Assembly (NCBI GenBank): GCA_949288485.1 | Contig: CASEKC010000004.1 | Span: 1-64,000, forward strand | Length of the DNA: 64,000 nt | Source: an uncultured bacterium | Lineage (GTDB): Bacteria > Bacillota_I > Bacilli_A > RFN20 > CAG-826 | Direction: 5' to 3' | Shown here: one piece after another, positions 25,690-34,752 of the stretch | Layout: each line of letters begins with the position of its first letter | Position numbering within the stretch: the stretch's first letter is position 1 | Position numbers and translations under genes: made by a program | Notes under the pieces: model-generated | Told to the model about the DNA's origin: nothing | The model's database searches: none | The model's input: only the letters and a program-made list of their open reading frames with translations

Positions 25690-26754
25690 TTAACTTAAAG
25701 TATCTTCTTTTACTAAATTAGTTTTGCTAATACTTTCTAAAAAACCTCTTCTAGTTTTATTAGTATAAATAAAGATTATATTAGCAATCAAAAATAAGAC
25801 TCCGATAAGTGGAATAATATATAGAGCTAAATATGATGAATAAAGAGTAAAACTTATTTTAAATAAAGGTATAAAAAATATAACTGGTAAACATTCGATT
25901 GTTTTAATCAAAAATATATAAATTACTTCAATTCTTTTTATATATGAGCCATCTTTTTCTTTAATTCTTTCTAATTTTAAAGTTACTTCGCCAAAACTTT
26001 CATGTTTTTTAGAAAAAAGTGGGTAAATTAAGAATAATAATAATGTGGTTGAAAAAAAGGAGATTAAAGAGCAATAAAAATAATTATCATTAATTAATTT
26101 GTCGTTAAAATTTATCTTATTTCTTAAGTTTAAGTATGTAGTTTCGTTTTTAATTGAGACTAAATCGTTAACTTTTATATCTTCTAATATTTTTTGATAA
26201 AGATTAACAAAAGAAATACTCAAATCTCCATAATCTTCATATCCTTTTATATTCATTTCTTGATCTAAAAATAAAAGATTAAATTCATCAATATATTCTT
26301 TTTTTAAAGAAACACTTCCATTGATTAAATAAATATCTTTTTCAAAAAATGGTGATAAATATTCTATTTTTAAATTATTTAAAAACGAAATATCTTCGTT
26401 TTTAATATCAATATAATAATTATAAAAAACATCATATTTGCTAGATTCTTCATCATTTTTTACTAAAAACTCAACAAAATGATAAAAAGTATCACTTATA
26501 GCATCGTTAAAAGTATATTTATCACTATCTTCATCTTCATCATAAAAAAGAAGTTCGTGTTCATATAATAAATCAAAAATTCCTTTTTCAATTTGTTGAT
26601 TTTCCTCTATAAAATTATCATAAGAAATAATTGGTCTAGAAATTTGAAATATAACAACATTAAAAAGGAGAATAGATATAATAAATGTTAAAGCAAAATC
26701 TAATAAATAAGCCAGTATTCTATCTTTCGTTTTTAAAACGCTTATATTTTCCAT
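25690..26754 (-). CDS. RDD-family membrane protein 3
   Basis: 354 residues. Helix 1 begins with DRILAYLLDFALTFIIS, carrying the RDD Arg and Asp. The inserted region runs to about 222 and is acidic, with several EDEDSD-type stretches. Helix 2 (about 226-244) is followed by FSKKHESFGEVTLKLERIKEKDG, a weaker form of the RDD segment, and the C-terminus has FLESISKTNLV. Gaps of 92 and 75 bases separate it from its neighbours, with nothing recognisable in them. Confidence 0.7.
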   Translation of the reverse strand: MENISVLKTKDRILAYLLDFALTFIISILLFNVVIFQISRPIISYDNFIEENQQIEKGIFDLLYEHELLFYDEDEDSDKYTFNDAISDTFYHFVEFLVKNDEESSKYDVFYNYYIDIKNEDISFLNNLKIEYLSPFFEKDIYLINGSVSLKKEYIDEFNLLFLDQEMNIKGYEDYGDLSISFVNLYQKILEDIKVNDLVSIKNETTYLNLRNKINFNDKLINDNYFYCSLISFFSTTLLLFLIYPLFSKKHESFGEVTLKLERIKEKDGSYIKRIEVIYIFLIKTIECLPVIFFIPLFKISFTLYSSYLALYIIPLIGVLFLIANIIFIYTNKTRRGFLESISKTNLVKEDTLS

Positions 26755-26846
26755 TTTTAATGCTCCCTCAATTTCTAAAATAAATTATCACACTTAAATT
26801 AAAACTTAAAATTAATTTTTCTTTAAAATTCTAATAAATTACATTT

Positions 26847-27812
26847 TTATTTATTTTCTTTTTTCTTTTTATCAAAAAAATATTCTTCATAATTTAAATA
26901 AAACTTTTTATTTTCATTAGATAAACTATAAGTTTTTGACATATATTCGTTAAAATTTTGGTGAGAAGAAGAAAAAATCATCATGCCAACACTCACAATT
27001 AAAGGAACGAAAAAAGTTAATAAAGAAAGTAAGAATTCGAAAAAGAAAAACCACAAAAATTTAAGTATCAACTCTTTTATAGATAATGAAAAACCATAAA
27101 CATTCAATGTTCCAAATCTAAATATAAGTTTTCCAATTGTTTTGTTCCCTCTTCTTATAAATAAAGGTATAAGAAAATAAAATAATAAAACACTAAAAAA
27201 TAAGGAAATTAATAATAAAATCAACTGAATCATAAAAATATTATTCGTCTCTTTTCGATAAAGGTCATTTTGGAGCAAATAGCCAATTGCATTTTCATTA
27301 ATAATATAAATGTAAAAAGAAGCGAATTCTTTATCCAAAACATCTTCTTTTTCTTTTATTAAACTAGTAGATTCATCCAAATAAAAACAGTTACTGCCAT
27401 ATTTTATTTTTAAATCATTTAATAAATTAATTCCGAAATTTTCTTTATCACTATAACAATTTAAAGAAATATAAAAATGATTAACTCGTTTTTCTAAGTC
27501 CTCTTTTTTTTCTAAATCAGAAAATGTTTTATTATTTTCATAAAAATCACTAACTAAAACATATTCATTGTTATTTCGAATATATAAATTTGATTCATTT
27601 ATAATTTCATTAATTGAAATCAAACTAGTTTTATATAATGAAGTGTTTGTATAAATAAATATACTAGACAAAGTCAAAATAAATGTTAGAAAAACAGTTA
27701 AAAAAATATCGATTAATCCTGCAAAAAATCTTTTATATAAAGGCACAGAATCATATTCGAGTTCAATTAGATTGCTATTTTTTGTTGTTTCATTTCTTAT
27801 ATTATTTTTCAT
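26847..27812 (-). CDS. RDD-family membrane protein 4
   Basis: 321 residues. The N-terminal 25 residues are hydrophilic, then YKRFFAGLIDIFLTVFLTF forms helix 1 with the RDD motif. The inserted loop is shorter, about 140 residues. Helix 2 (about 193-216) is followed by FIRRGNKTIGKLIFRFGTL, matching the G-T-G-K pattern of RDD proteins, two further hydrophobic segments, and a Lys-rich C-terminal tail. Confidence 0.7.
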   Translation of the reverse strand: MKNNIRNETTKNSNLIELEYDSVPLYKRFFAGLIDIFLTVFLTFILTLSSIFIYTNTSLYKTSLISINEIINESNLYIRNNNEYVLVSDFYENNKTFSDLEKKEDLEKRVNHFYISLNCYSDKENFGINLLNDLKIKYGSNCFYLDESTSLIKEKEDVLDKEFASFYIYIINENAIGYLLQNDLYRKETNNIFMIQLILLLISLFFSVLLFYFLIPLFIRRGNKTIGKLIFRFGTLNVYGFSLSIKELILKFLWFFFFEFLLSLLTFFVPLIVSVGMMIFSSSHQNFNEYMSKTYSLSNENKKFYLNYEEYFFDKKKKENK

Positions 27813-27849
27813 CGTTGCTATTTTATTAAATTATTAAAAATATATAAAT

Positions 27850-29013
27850 CTATTTATTTTCAACATAAATATCTTCAAATTTGATTATTTCATTAGCCCC
27901 TAAATTTATCAAAGAATAATGTTTTTTATTTAAAAGTGGTAAAAACATATTTATTAATAAAAGCGAAAAAGAAAATATCGAAACATTAAAAATATTTATA
28001 AAACCAATAAATATCATATTTAAATAGGAAAAATAAAAGAAAAATATAAAAATTATTAAAGAAAATAAAAAAGTTAAATAAAGAAGAATAAATTTAGCAG
28101 TGTAATTATAGATATTTAAATTTAAGAATGTTTTTTTATTTACTCCAACTAGTTTAAACATTTTCATCATTAAGGTTTGATCTTTTTTAAATATAAAAAT
28201 AGGTATTAAAAAATAAATAAAAAAAGCTAAAGAATAAGAAATAATTAACTCAACATTTAAATAAAAATAATAATCATTATTTAGTTTTTGAAAATTAGAA
28301 AATTCATTTTTATATAATTTATCGTTAGTTTCGAAATCTTTAATTAATTCATTGTAAAATAATGAATAATTATCTAAATATTCGTTATAAAACAATGTGA
28401 ATTCGTTAGAATAATCTTCTTCAAAAATATATTTTGTTAGTTCTAAGGCAACTTCCTCTTTTAAAATAAAACGATTATTTTCAAGATAATTATTTTGATA
28501 ATAAGTAAAAAAATATTTATTAAATAAATCATTTATAAATAAATTATTTATTTCTTTATCTTGTTCGATATTTTTTAATCGATATGAAAATAGATAATAA
28601 TTTATGTTTTCCTCATTAAAATCATCAAAAACTTCATATTCTTTATATATATTTCCTTTAAACTCGTAACCTATGTCAACTAAATAGGTTTTTAAACTCC
28701 TTCTAACCTCTTTATAAATAGTATCTTCAAAAGAAACTAAATTATTATTTTCAATTTCTAAAAGAGAAGAAGAATTAGAAATATTATATAAATTACTTCT
28801 ACTTTCATTAATTTCTTCTATTTTTGAACTTATAGGAGGTAATAAATATCCAATTTGGTTTGTTATAACTCCTTGAATAAGAGAAAAAAGTATAAAAAAT
28901 AAGGCAAAATCTAGAAGAAAAACTAAAAACCTCTTTTTCATAGAGGCTTTTTCATTTAAAGAATAATTTGAATAATTATTTTTATGATTATTTATTAAAA
29001 AAATATGCTTCAT
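27850..29013 (-). CDS. RDD-family membrane protein 5
   Basis: 387 residues and the first of the five in transcription order, 20 bases after the SIR2-like gene. Helix 1 is in MKKRFLVFLLDFALFFILFS. The insertion spans about 200 residues and is very Asn/Tyr/Glu-rich. After helix 2 comes FIFKKDQTLMMKMFKLVGV, which fits the RDD segment, and the C-terminal part is strongly hydrophobic with about three helices, ending KKHYSLINLGANEI. Apart from these positions the five proteins hardly resemble each other, so the family has diverged a long time or under diversifying pressure. Confidence 0.7.
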   Translation of the reverse strand: MKHIFLINNHKNNYSNYSLNEKASMKKRFLVFLLDFALFFILFSLIQGVITNQIGYLLPPISSKIEEINESRSNLYNISNSSSLLEIENNNLVSFEDTIYKEVRRSLKTYLVDIGYEFKGNIYKEYEVFDDFNEENINYYLFSYRLKNIEQDKEINNLFINDLFNKYFFTYYQNNYLENNRFILKEEVALELTKYIFEEDYSNEFTLFYNEYLDNYSLFYNELIKDFETNDKLYKNEFSNFQKLNNDYYFYLNVELIISYSLAFFIYFLIPIFIFKKDQTLMMKMFKLVGVNKKTFLNLNIYNYTAKFILLYLTFLFSLIIFIFFFYFSYLNMIFIGFINIFNVSIFSFSLLLINMFLPLLNKKHYSLINLGANEIIKFEDIYVENK

Positions 29014-29033
29014 TTATTTATAAATCAAATTTA

Positions 29034-30332
29034 TTAATCAATCTTACTTAACCATTCACCAATTTCTTTATAATCATCAACCCATATGGTAATTAAATCA
29101 TATGAAAAGAAATAATTAGTAACATCTCTAAATGTTTTTTCATCAAATCCTTCTTCTTTTTTCATAAATATAAAATTGAATTTTAGAAAATTAGATGCTA
29201 ACTCTAATAATCTTTTCATGTTTGGATCAGTTAAAGAAATACCAATAAATAAAGATGTTTTAAACATAAAATCATGTAATTGTTTAGCAATATTCCATGA
29301 ATATGGATTGTTATAAAGATAGAAATATTCAGATTCATTAAAAATTAATGAATCTGTAAATTTTTCTTCATTATATTTATCAAAAGGTAGTAAACCATGA
29401 ACATGATAAATATCTACTTTAGCATCTTTATTTAAAAAAGCATTGTCATCATAAACAGTATTATATAAAATACCTCTTCTTTTTAAGATATATTCTAAAT
29501 TTGTATCGTAATTATATGTAATAACAGTTGTTTTATGGTGATTATTAATAAAATTAGTTAATTCATATAATGTTGAAGAAGGATCATCAAAATCAATATT
29601 ATCTTTAAATAAATATAATTCTTTATTTAATTCTTTATAGGTATCAAAACCATTAGTTTTTAATATTTTTGAAGATACAAATAATTCTTTACCAACATAA
29701 TGCGATATCTCTTCCATCCTTTCTTCATTACCTTCATAAAATGTTGAATTAAGTGCTGAAATTAAATGTTTCCAATCTTTTGCACCATAATTTACATTCA
29801 TTCCAGCACCTAAAATTAAATCGATATCAAGTCGATATGTAAAAAGTTTTAAAAGATAAAGAATAAATGATTCTTCATTATTTTCTTGTCTATCTAAATT
29901 TAAAAGATATAAAAGTTCATCTTTAAATAACGATTCATCATTCTTTTTAAGTGTATATCTAATCTTTTTACCTTCAATATAACCAACTGCTAAAAAATTA
30001 TCTTCATCAAAATAAATATTTAAAGAAGAGATAGGAATATAAGGATCAAAATTTTTTAAAGATTTAATTTTAAAGAAATTGATATTTCCCATAATGTCAA
30101 TTTCTTCTAAATTAACTTTAAAAATAGAAGAATATATATGAACTACATATTTATGGATATGATCATGAGAAGAATAAACAACTACTTTAAAATTACATTT
30201 TGGATCAAAATGAAATCCAAAAGATCTAAAAATAATATTTTTATAACTAACTCCATTTAAATAATATAAATAGATTAAAATAAGTAAACATTTTTTATTA
30301 AATATATAGTTTTCTCTATCTTTTTTTCTCAT
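29034..30332 (-). CDS. SIR2-like domain protein, possible NADase
   Basis: 432 residues. The C-terminal 265 residues are a SIR2-like fold: LILGAGMNVNYG (172-183, NAD-binding GAG motif), VITYNYDTNLEYI (270-282), the catalytic-type His in HVHGLLP (310-316), and LFIGISLTDPNMKRLL (361-376). These are features of the SIR2 proteins that act as NAD hydrolases in several anti-phage systems rather than of classic deacetylases: no zinc-binding cysteine quartet is seen. The N-terminal 165 residues are a mixed alpha/beta region I do not recognise. AAAGGTG precedes the ATG. It heads a run of five RDD membrane genes on the same strand and may be transcribed with them. Enzyme activity and defence role are inference. 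Confidence 0.75.
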   Translation of the reverse strand: MRKKDRENYIFNKKCLLILIYLYYLNGVSYKNIIFRSFGFHFDPKCNFKVVVYSSHDHIHKYVVHIYSSIFKVNLEEIDIMGNINFFKIKSLKNFDPYIPISSLNIYFDEDNFLAVGYIEGKKIRYTLKKNDESLFKDELLYLLNLDRQENNEESFILYLLKLFTYRLDIDLILGAGMNVNYGAKDWKHLISALNSTFYEGNEERMEEISHYVGKELFVSSKILKTNGFDTYKELNKELYLFKDNIDFDDPSSTLYELTNFINNHHKTTVITYNYDTNLEYILKRRGILYNTVYDDNAFLNKDAKVDIYHVHGLLPFDKYNEEKFTDSLIFNESEYFYLYNNPYSWNIAKQLHDFMFKTSLFIGISLTDPNMKRLLELASNFLKFNFIFMKKEEGFDEKTFRDVTNYFFSYDLITIWVDDYKEIGEWLSKID

Positions 30333-30338
30333 AAATTC

Positions 30339-30367
30339 ACCTTTAAAATTTTAACATGTTTAAAGGT
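30339..30367. promoter_or_regulatory. Inverted repeat covering the SIR2-like gene's ribosome-binding site
   Basis: ACCTTTAAA (30339-30347) and TTTAAAGGT (30359-30367) are perfect nine-base arms with an 11-base spacer. On the minus strand the second arm to be transcribed contains the AAAGGTG Shine-Dalgarno of the SIR2-like gene, so the hairpin would hide it in the mRNA. It could equally be an operator. The rest of 30333-30467, between two divergent genes, shows only AT-rich sequence. Confidence 0.5.
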
Positions 30368-30467
30368 TAATTAATAAATCTTTTATTAAGAAAAAAAGGA
30401 AAGTTTTTTCGACTTTTTAATAAATAAAGATATAGAAAAATATTAAATAGATAATTAGAATATTTGT

Positions 30468-31436
30468 ATGCGTTATTTTATTTTTAAAAAATTATTTGAT
30501 TATATTTGGAAAAATGCTGATAAAGGCGATAAAAAGGTTAAAGAAAAAGAAATAAAACCTGAAGGAATCATTAAAAAAGAATATTCCATTCCTTTAATAA
30601 AAAATGAAATCATTAAATATAAATCTAAAGAATTAAAATTTAATATTTATTATGATGAAAAAATAATAAGTAGACCAGCTATTATTGATATTCATGGCGG
30701 AGGATGGCGCTATGGAGATAAAGATTTAAACGACAATTTTTGTTTTCATTTAGCAAAAAAAGGTTTCAACGTTGTTTCTTTATCTTACACTTTAGCTTAT
30801 AAAGCAAAGCTTGTTAATCAACTTCAAGAAATTCATTATTTAATTAATCATCTTTATAAAAATAATGACAAATATTCTTTAGATACTTCTTCTTTATTTT
30901 TAACTGGCGATAGTGCTGGTGGAGAACTTGCATTTTTATATACTGCAATTATTGTTAATAACTTCAAATATGGTGAAATATTTAAAATCTATAATAAAAA
31001 TAATATCGAAATAAAAGGAATCGCTTTAAATCACGCAACTTGTTATTTAAAAGATTTAGGTGAATTTCCAGATCATAAAATATTATCTTCTATATGTAGA
31101 TATGGGATTAAAAGGATGCTTTATGGGCCATTTTTTAAATATCGCAAAATTTATAGAAAAACTGATCCAAATGATATTTTTCCTACCTCCAACCCATTCC
31201 CACCTATTTTAATATTAACTTCTAAGGGTGATAAATTATATTCATATCAATCAATATTATTAAATGATGATTGTAATTTATATGGAATTAAACATAAATT
31301 CATTAATTTAGATAATCCAAAAGCAATTCATGTTTTTAATGTTTTATATCCAAATTTAGAAGATTCTATTCATTTTAATAATGAAATATGTAATTTCTTT
31401 AAAGAGGAAATAAATAAAACTACCGATATTAAATAA
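30468..31436 (+). CDS. Alpha/beta hydrolase, HSL-type
   Basis: 322 residues. HGGGW at 76-80 is the oxyanion-hole motif and GDSAGG at 147-152 carries the nucleophile Ser149, the pattern of the hormone-sensitive-lipase group of esterases. The acid and His are probably in LTSKGDKLYS and KAIHVF near the C-terminus. The first 45 residues are basic and may sit on the membrane, but there is no signal peptide. No Shine-Dalgarno; a TAGAAT lies six bases before the ATG, which would make the transcript leaderless. Stands alone; substrate unknown. Confidence 0.8.
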   Translation: MRYFIFKKLFDYIWKNADKGDKKVKEKEIKPEGIIKKEYSIPLIKNEIIKYKSKELKFNIYYDEKIISRPAIIDIHGGGWRYGDKDLNDNFCFHLAKKGFNVVSLSYTLAYKAKLVNQLQEIHYLINHLYKNNDKYSLDTSSLFLTGDSAGGELAFLYTAIIVNNFKYGEIFKIYNKNNIEIKGIALNHATCYLKDLGEFPDHKILSSICRYGIKRMLYGPFFKYRKIYRKTDPNDIFPTSNPFPPILILTSKGDKLYSYQSILLNDDCNLYGIKHKFINLDNPKAIHVFNVLYPNLEDSIHFNNEICNFFKEEINKTTDIK

Positions 31437-31469
31437 AATATTTTTTTATTCTTACATTCCGTCGTAATT

Positions 31470-31550
31470 AAAAGAGGTCAATTTGACCTTTTTTATTTTC
31501 ATTTAGGGGACATTTTGTCCTCTTTAAATTTAAAATAATACGTAAGTATT
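31470..31550. terminator. Cluster of three hairpins between convergent genes
   Basis: First, AGGTCAA-T-TTGACCT (31475-31489) with flanking A and T runs: a good terminator for the hydrolase gene. Second, AGGGGACA-TTT-TGTCCTCT (31505-31523) followed by a short T-run. Third, AATAC-GTAA-GTATT (31537-31550). They lie between the stops of the plus-strand hydrolase and the minus-strand reductase. Confidence 0.6.
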
Positions 31551-31587
31551 GCTTCTTTTTTATTTAAGAGACACTTTATTCTTAAAA

Positions 31588-32127
31588 TTATTTTATTGTT
31601 TTTCCCATTTCATATGCTTTAATTAATTTTTCATTATTTAAAACGCTATTTGGTTTATCTACTCCTCCGATAAATAAATAATCTTTTAATTTAGCTTTTT
31701 CAAAACAATCAATCCACCCTGTCAAGGTAACAATTGTTTTATCTTTTGTATATTCTTCATCTTCTGCTGCTGACATTAATAAATAGATATCTCTAAATTT
31801 ATAATCTTTATTAAATAATGGATTACATCTATCTAATAAAGTTTTAAGTTGTCCAGAAATAGAATAATAATAAATTGGAGTAGCAAAAACTATGACATCA
31901 CTATTTAACATAAGTTTTTCTATTTCGTTAGCATCATCTCTAATAAAACAATTTCCTGTTTTTTGACAACTTAAACAACCAACACAAAAAGCAATTTTCT
32001 TTCCTTTTAAACTAACTTCAGTAACATTATTTCCAGCTTCCTTAGCGCCTTTAATAAAATTATCAGCAATAATATCTGAATTTGAATTATTTCTTAAGCT
32101 CGTTTTAATTACTAATACGTTTTTCAT
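31588..32127 (-). CDS. Flavodoxin-like FMN reductase
   Basis: 179 residues from the ATG at 32127, chosen because GAGGAAA precedes it; an in-frame upstream start at 32169 has no support. MKNVLVIKTSLRNNSNS is the phosphate-binding loop of the NADPH-dependent FMN reductase/flavodoxin-2 group. CVGCLSCQKTGNCFIRDD is the Cys-rich segment of the iron-sulfur-flavoprotein-like branch, and ATPIYYYSISGQLKTLLDR is the conserved FMN-contact stretch. Probably a cytosolic NAD(P)H:acceptor reductase. It follows the NAD salvage genes after about 110 bases, which may or may not be functional. Confidence 0.8.
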   Translation of the reverse strand: MKNVLVIKTSLRNNSNSDIIADNFIKGAKEAGNNVTEVSLKGKKIAFCVGCLSCQKTGNCFIRDDANEIEKLMLNSDVIVFATPIYYYSISGQLKTLLDRCNPLFNKDYKFRDIYLLMSAAEDEEYTKDKTIVTLTGWIDCFEKAKLKDYLFIGGVDKPNSVLNNEKLIKAYEMGKTIK

Positions 32128-32236
32128 AATATTTCCTCTTCTTTTTATTATTAAACTAAGTAAAAACAATATCTATAAATATTATTAAATATAGAAAATT
32201 GATATATTTTATAATTCATTTCTTTTATTTTATTAA

Positions 32237-34129
32237 TTATTTTTCTTTATTTATGGAATTAATAAAATTCAAATCACTAGCTAATCTTAAATCTCCTCGA
32301 GGAGAAAGAGAAACTGATCCTACCTTTACTCCATCAGGCAAACAACTTCTTTTAAATTGCTGAGTGAAAAATCTTTTCATAAATGTATCTAAAGTAGTTT
32401 TAATATATTTTTCATCAACATCTTTAAATGCAATTTTAGCAAGCTCGTATATTTTTTCTTTTCTAAATGAATTTCTAATAAAGTGATAAAGGAAGAAATC
32501 ATGTAAATCGTATTTCCCTAAGATTTGTTCAGTTTTTTGAGCAATATCTTTAGATGAAGAAGGAATCAACTCAGGTGAAATAGGGGTATTGATAATATTT
32601 TCAATAGCATTATTTAATACTAATTTTTCATAAGAATAGTCTTTTAATAATATTTTTATTAAAGTTTTAGGAACACTTGCATTAACTCCATACATTGACA
32701 TGTGATCACCATTATAAGTAGCAAAACCAAGTGCAAGTTCACTTAAATCACCAGTACCAATGACTAAACCATTAACCATATTTGCATAGTCCATTAAATA
32801 TAATGTTCTGATTCTAGCTTGAGCATTTTCATAAGCAACATCATATAAATCTAAAGGATGTGATAGATCTTTTAAATGTTTAGTTGCTAAATCTTTAATA
32901 GGAATTTTTTTATAATCTAAACCCAATGCTCTTAGTAACCATTTAACATTCTTAAGTGTCTTTTCACTAGTTGCAAAACCAGGAAGTGTTAAAACGTGAA
33001 TATGACTAAAATCAATTTTAAGCATTTTATAAGCTTCAACTATAACAATTAAAGCCAAAGTTGAATCAAGACCACCACTTATTCCTATAACAACGTCTTT
33101 AAAATTTGAATTATACAAACGAGTAGCTAATCCTTTAGCTTGTAAAGAAATAATTTCTAAAGATCTCTTTCTTCTTTGTTCTTCATCTTTTAAGATAAAT
33201 GGGTAAGGATCAACTTCTTCAGGCAATAAACTTATTTCGCTATTTAAATTAACTTCAATATAGCGATATTTATCACTATTTTCGCAGTCAAAAGCTGTTT
33301 TATATTTAATACGGTCATTACTTATTTTATTAAGATCAATAATTCCAATATTTAAACCTAATTCATCATATTTTTCGTTAATAATTTCTCCACAAGAAGC
33401 AATTATTTGATGACCAGAAAAAACTAAATCTTGGCTAGATTCTCCAAAACCACTTGAACAATATAAATATGCACAATAATTTTTAGCTGATTGAAGTTTT
33501 ACTAATTCCTTTCGATATTCTCTTTTACCAATATATTCATTAGAAGCAGATAAATTTACAATTACATTAGCTCCATTTAAAGACAAAGAATTAGAAGGAG
33601 GATTTATAACCCATAAATCTTCGCAAATTTCTACGCCGATTTTCATTTCTCCTAAAGAAAAAATTAAATCTGTTCCAAATGGTACTTCAACATCATCGAA
33701 TTTAATATTAATATTTTTTAAATTAAGACCACTTGTAAACCATCTTTTTTCGTAAAATTCATTATAATTTGGTAAATATGATTTAGGAACAATACCTAAT
33801 ATATTATTTGAAGTTAAAACAAAAGCAACATTATATAATTTATCTAAATAAGAAAATATTCCACCAACAAAAACAACCATTGAAGAAGGAATTATTTTTA
33901 TAAGTTTTTTAAGTAAAACTAGTTCTTCATCAATTAATTCTTTATGAAAAAATAAATCTTGGGCGGTATATCCAAAAAAAGTTAATTCGCTAAAGTTCAA
34001 AAGAGTTATATTTTCTTTTTTAGCTTCTTTGATTAATTTAACTATTTCTTCATAATTTTTATTAACTTCTCCAACATGCGTAATGAAGTTTGCTGTTGCT
34101 ACTTTATAAAAACCATATTTTGAAATCAT
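32237..34129 (-). CDS. nadE: Glutamine-dependent NAD synthetase
   Basis: 630 residues with two domains. Residues 1-290 are a nitrilase-type glutaminase with its triad: Glu48 (NFSELTF), Lys in PKSYLPNYNEFYEKRWF, Cys in VEICEDLWV. The C-terminal synthetase has the PP-loop GISGGLDST near 347-355, and GTGDLSELALGF plus HMSMYGVNASVPKTLI, all typical. It makes NAD from nicotinate adenine dinucleotide using glutamine and ATP. It overlaps nadD by four bases and completes the pncB-nadD-nadE salvage path from nicotinate; no de novo genes are present here. Confidence 0.96.
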   Translation of the reverse strand: MISKYGFYKVATANFITHVGEVNKNYEEIVKLIKEAKKENITLLNFSELTFFGYTAQDLFFHKELIDEELVLLKKLIKIIPSSMVVFVGGIFSYLDKLYNVAFVLTSNNILGIVPKSYLPNYNEFYEKRWFTSGLNLKNINIKFDDVEVPFGTDLIFSLGEMKIGVEICEDLWVINPPSNSLSLNGANVIVNLSASNEYIGKREYRKELVKLQSAKNYCAYLYCSSGFGESSQDLVFSGHQIIASCGEIINEKYDELGLNIGIIDLNKISNDRIKYKTAFDCENSDKYRYIEVNLNSEISLLPEEVDPYPFILKDEEQRRKRSLEIISLQAKGLATRLYNSNFKDVVIGISGGLDSTLALIVIVEAYKMLKIDFSHIHVLTLPGFATSEKTLKNVKWLLRALGLDYKKIPIKDLATKHLKDLSHPLDLYDVAYENAQARIRTLYLMDYANMVNGLVIGTGDLSELALGFATYNGDHMSMYGVNASVPKTLIKILLKDYSYEKLVLNNAIENIINTPISPELIPSSSKDIAQKTEQILGKYDLHDFFLYHFIRNSFRKEKIYELAKIAFKDVDEKYIKTTLDTFMKRFFTQQFKRSCLPDGVKVGSVSLSPRGDLRLASDLNFINSINKEK

Positions 34130-34752
34130 AAATATCCCTCTTCTTTTAATATATCAATAACATAATTATATGTTAATTCCTTAAGAGCAACTTCATTTTT
34201 ATTGTTAAGGCATTCTCTAATTTTAGTCGAAGAAATATCTTGATAATTATCTTTGAAATCAACAAGAATAAAAGAATTTCTATATTTTTTTAAAAATTCA
34301 TTCTTTTCAAATAATTTATTTAAGTTATCGTGATTTCTTCTAACTAGAATAATTTTAAAATTATTCAAAATATCTTCAATTCGATACCATCTTTCAAGTT
34401 CATCCACCTTTTCACTTCCAAAAGCAAATAAAATTTCTTTATCTATATATTTTTCCTTTAGATATTTTAATGAATTATAAGTTTTTAAACTTTTTCCTTC
34501 TACTTCGACTAAATCTACTTCTATGTTTTTATTTCTTTTTATAAATTCATTTATTATTTTTAGTCTTAAATCGGTAGGGAGAATACTTTTATCATTAAAA
34601 TGTTTCCACGTGTGAAAAAAAATTAAATTTGTTGGTAAAAGAATTCCTTTATATGCATCAAAATAATTAACTAAAAAGTTAATTAATTCTCCGTGAGCCT
34701 TTGATAAAGGATTAAAAGTTCCACCTAAAACAACGATTTTATTACTTGTCAT
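34126..34752 (-). CDS. nadD: Nicotinate-nucleotide adenylyltransferase
   Basis: 208 residues. GGTFNPLSKAHGEL near the start is the nucleotidyltransferase signature, with SKAH in place of the more common HxGH, and ISSTKIREC near the C-terminus is the second ATP-binding motif. It converts nicotinate mononucleotide to nicotinate adenine dinucleotide. It overlaps pncB by 11 bases and nadE by 4 bases, a tight operon order following the pathway. The deviation in the first motif is worth noting, but the last His is kept. Confidence 0.9.
   Translation of the reverse strand: MTSNKIVVLGGTFNPLSKAHGELINFLVNYFDAYKGILLPTNLIFFHTWKHFNDKSILPTDLRLKIINEFIKRNKNIEVDLVEVEGKSLKTYNSLKYLKEKYIDKEILFAFGSEKVDELERWYRIEDILNNFKIILVRRNHDNLNKLFEKNEFLKKYRNSFILVDFKDNYQDISSTKIRECLNNKNEVALKELTYNYVIDILKEEGYL

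Noticed and set aside
30348-30356. TGTTAAAAT as -10 promoter of the SIR2-like gene
   Set aside because: Transcription would start inside the Shine-Dalgarno sequence, so it is unlikely to be the main promoter.
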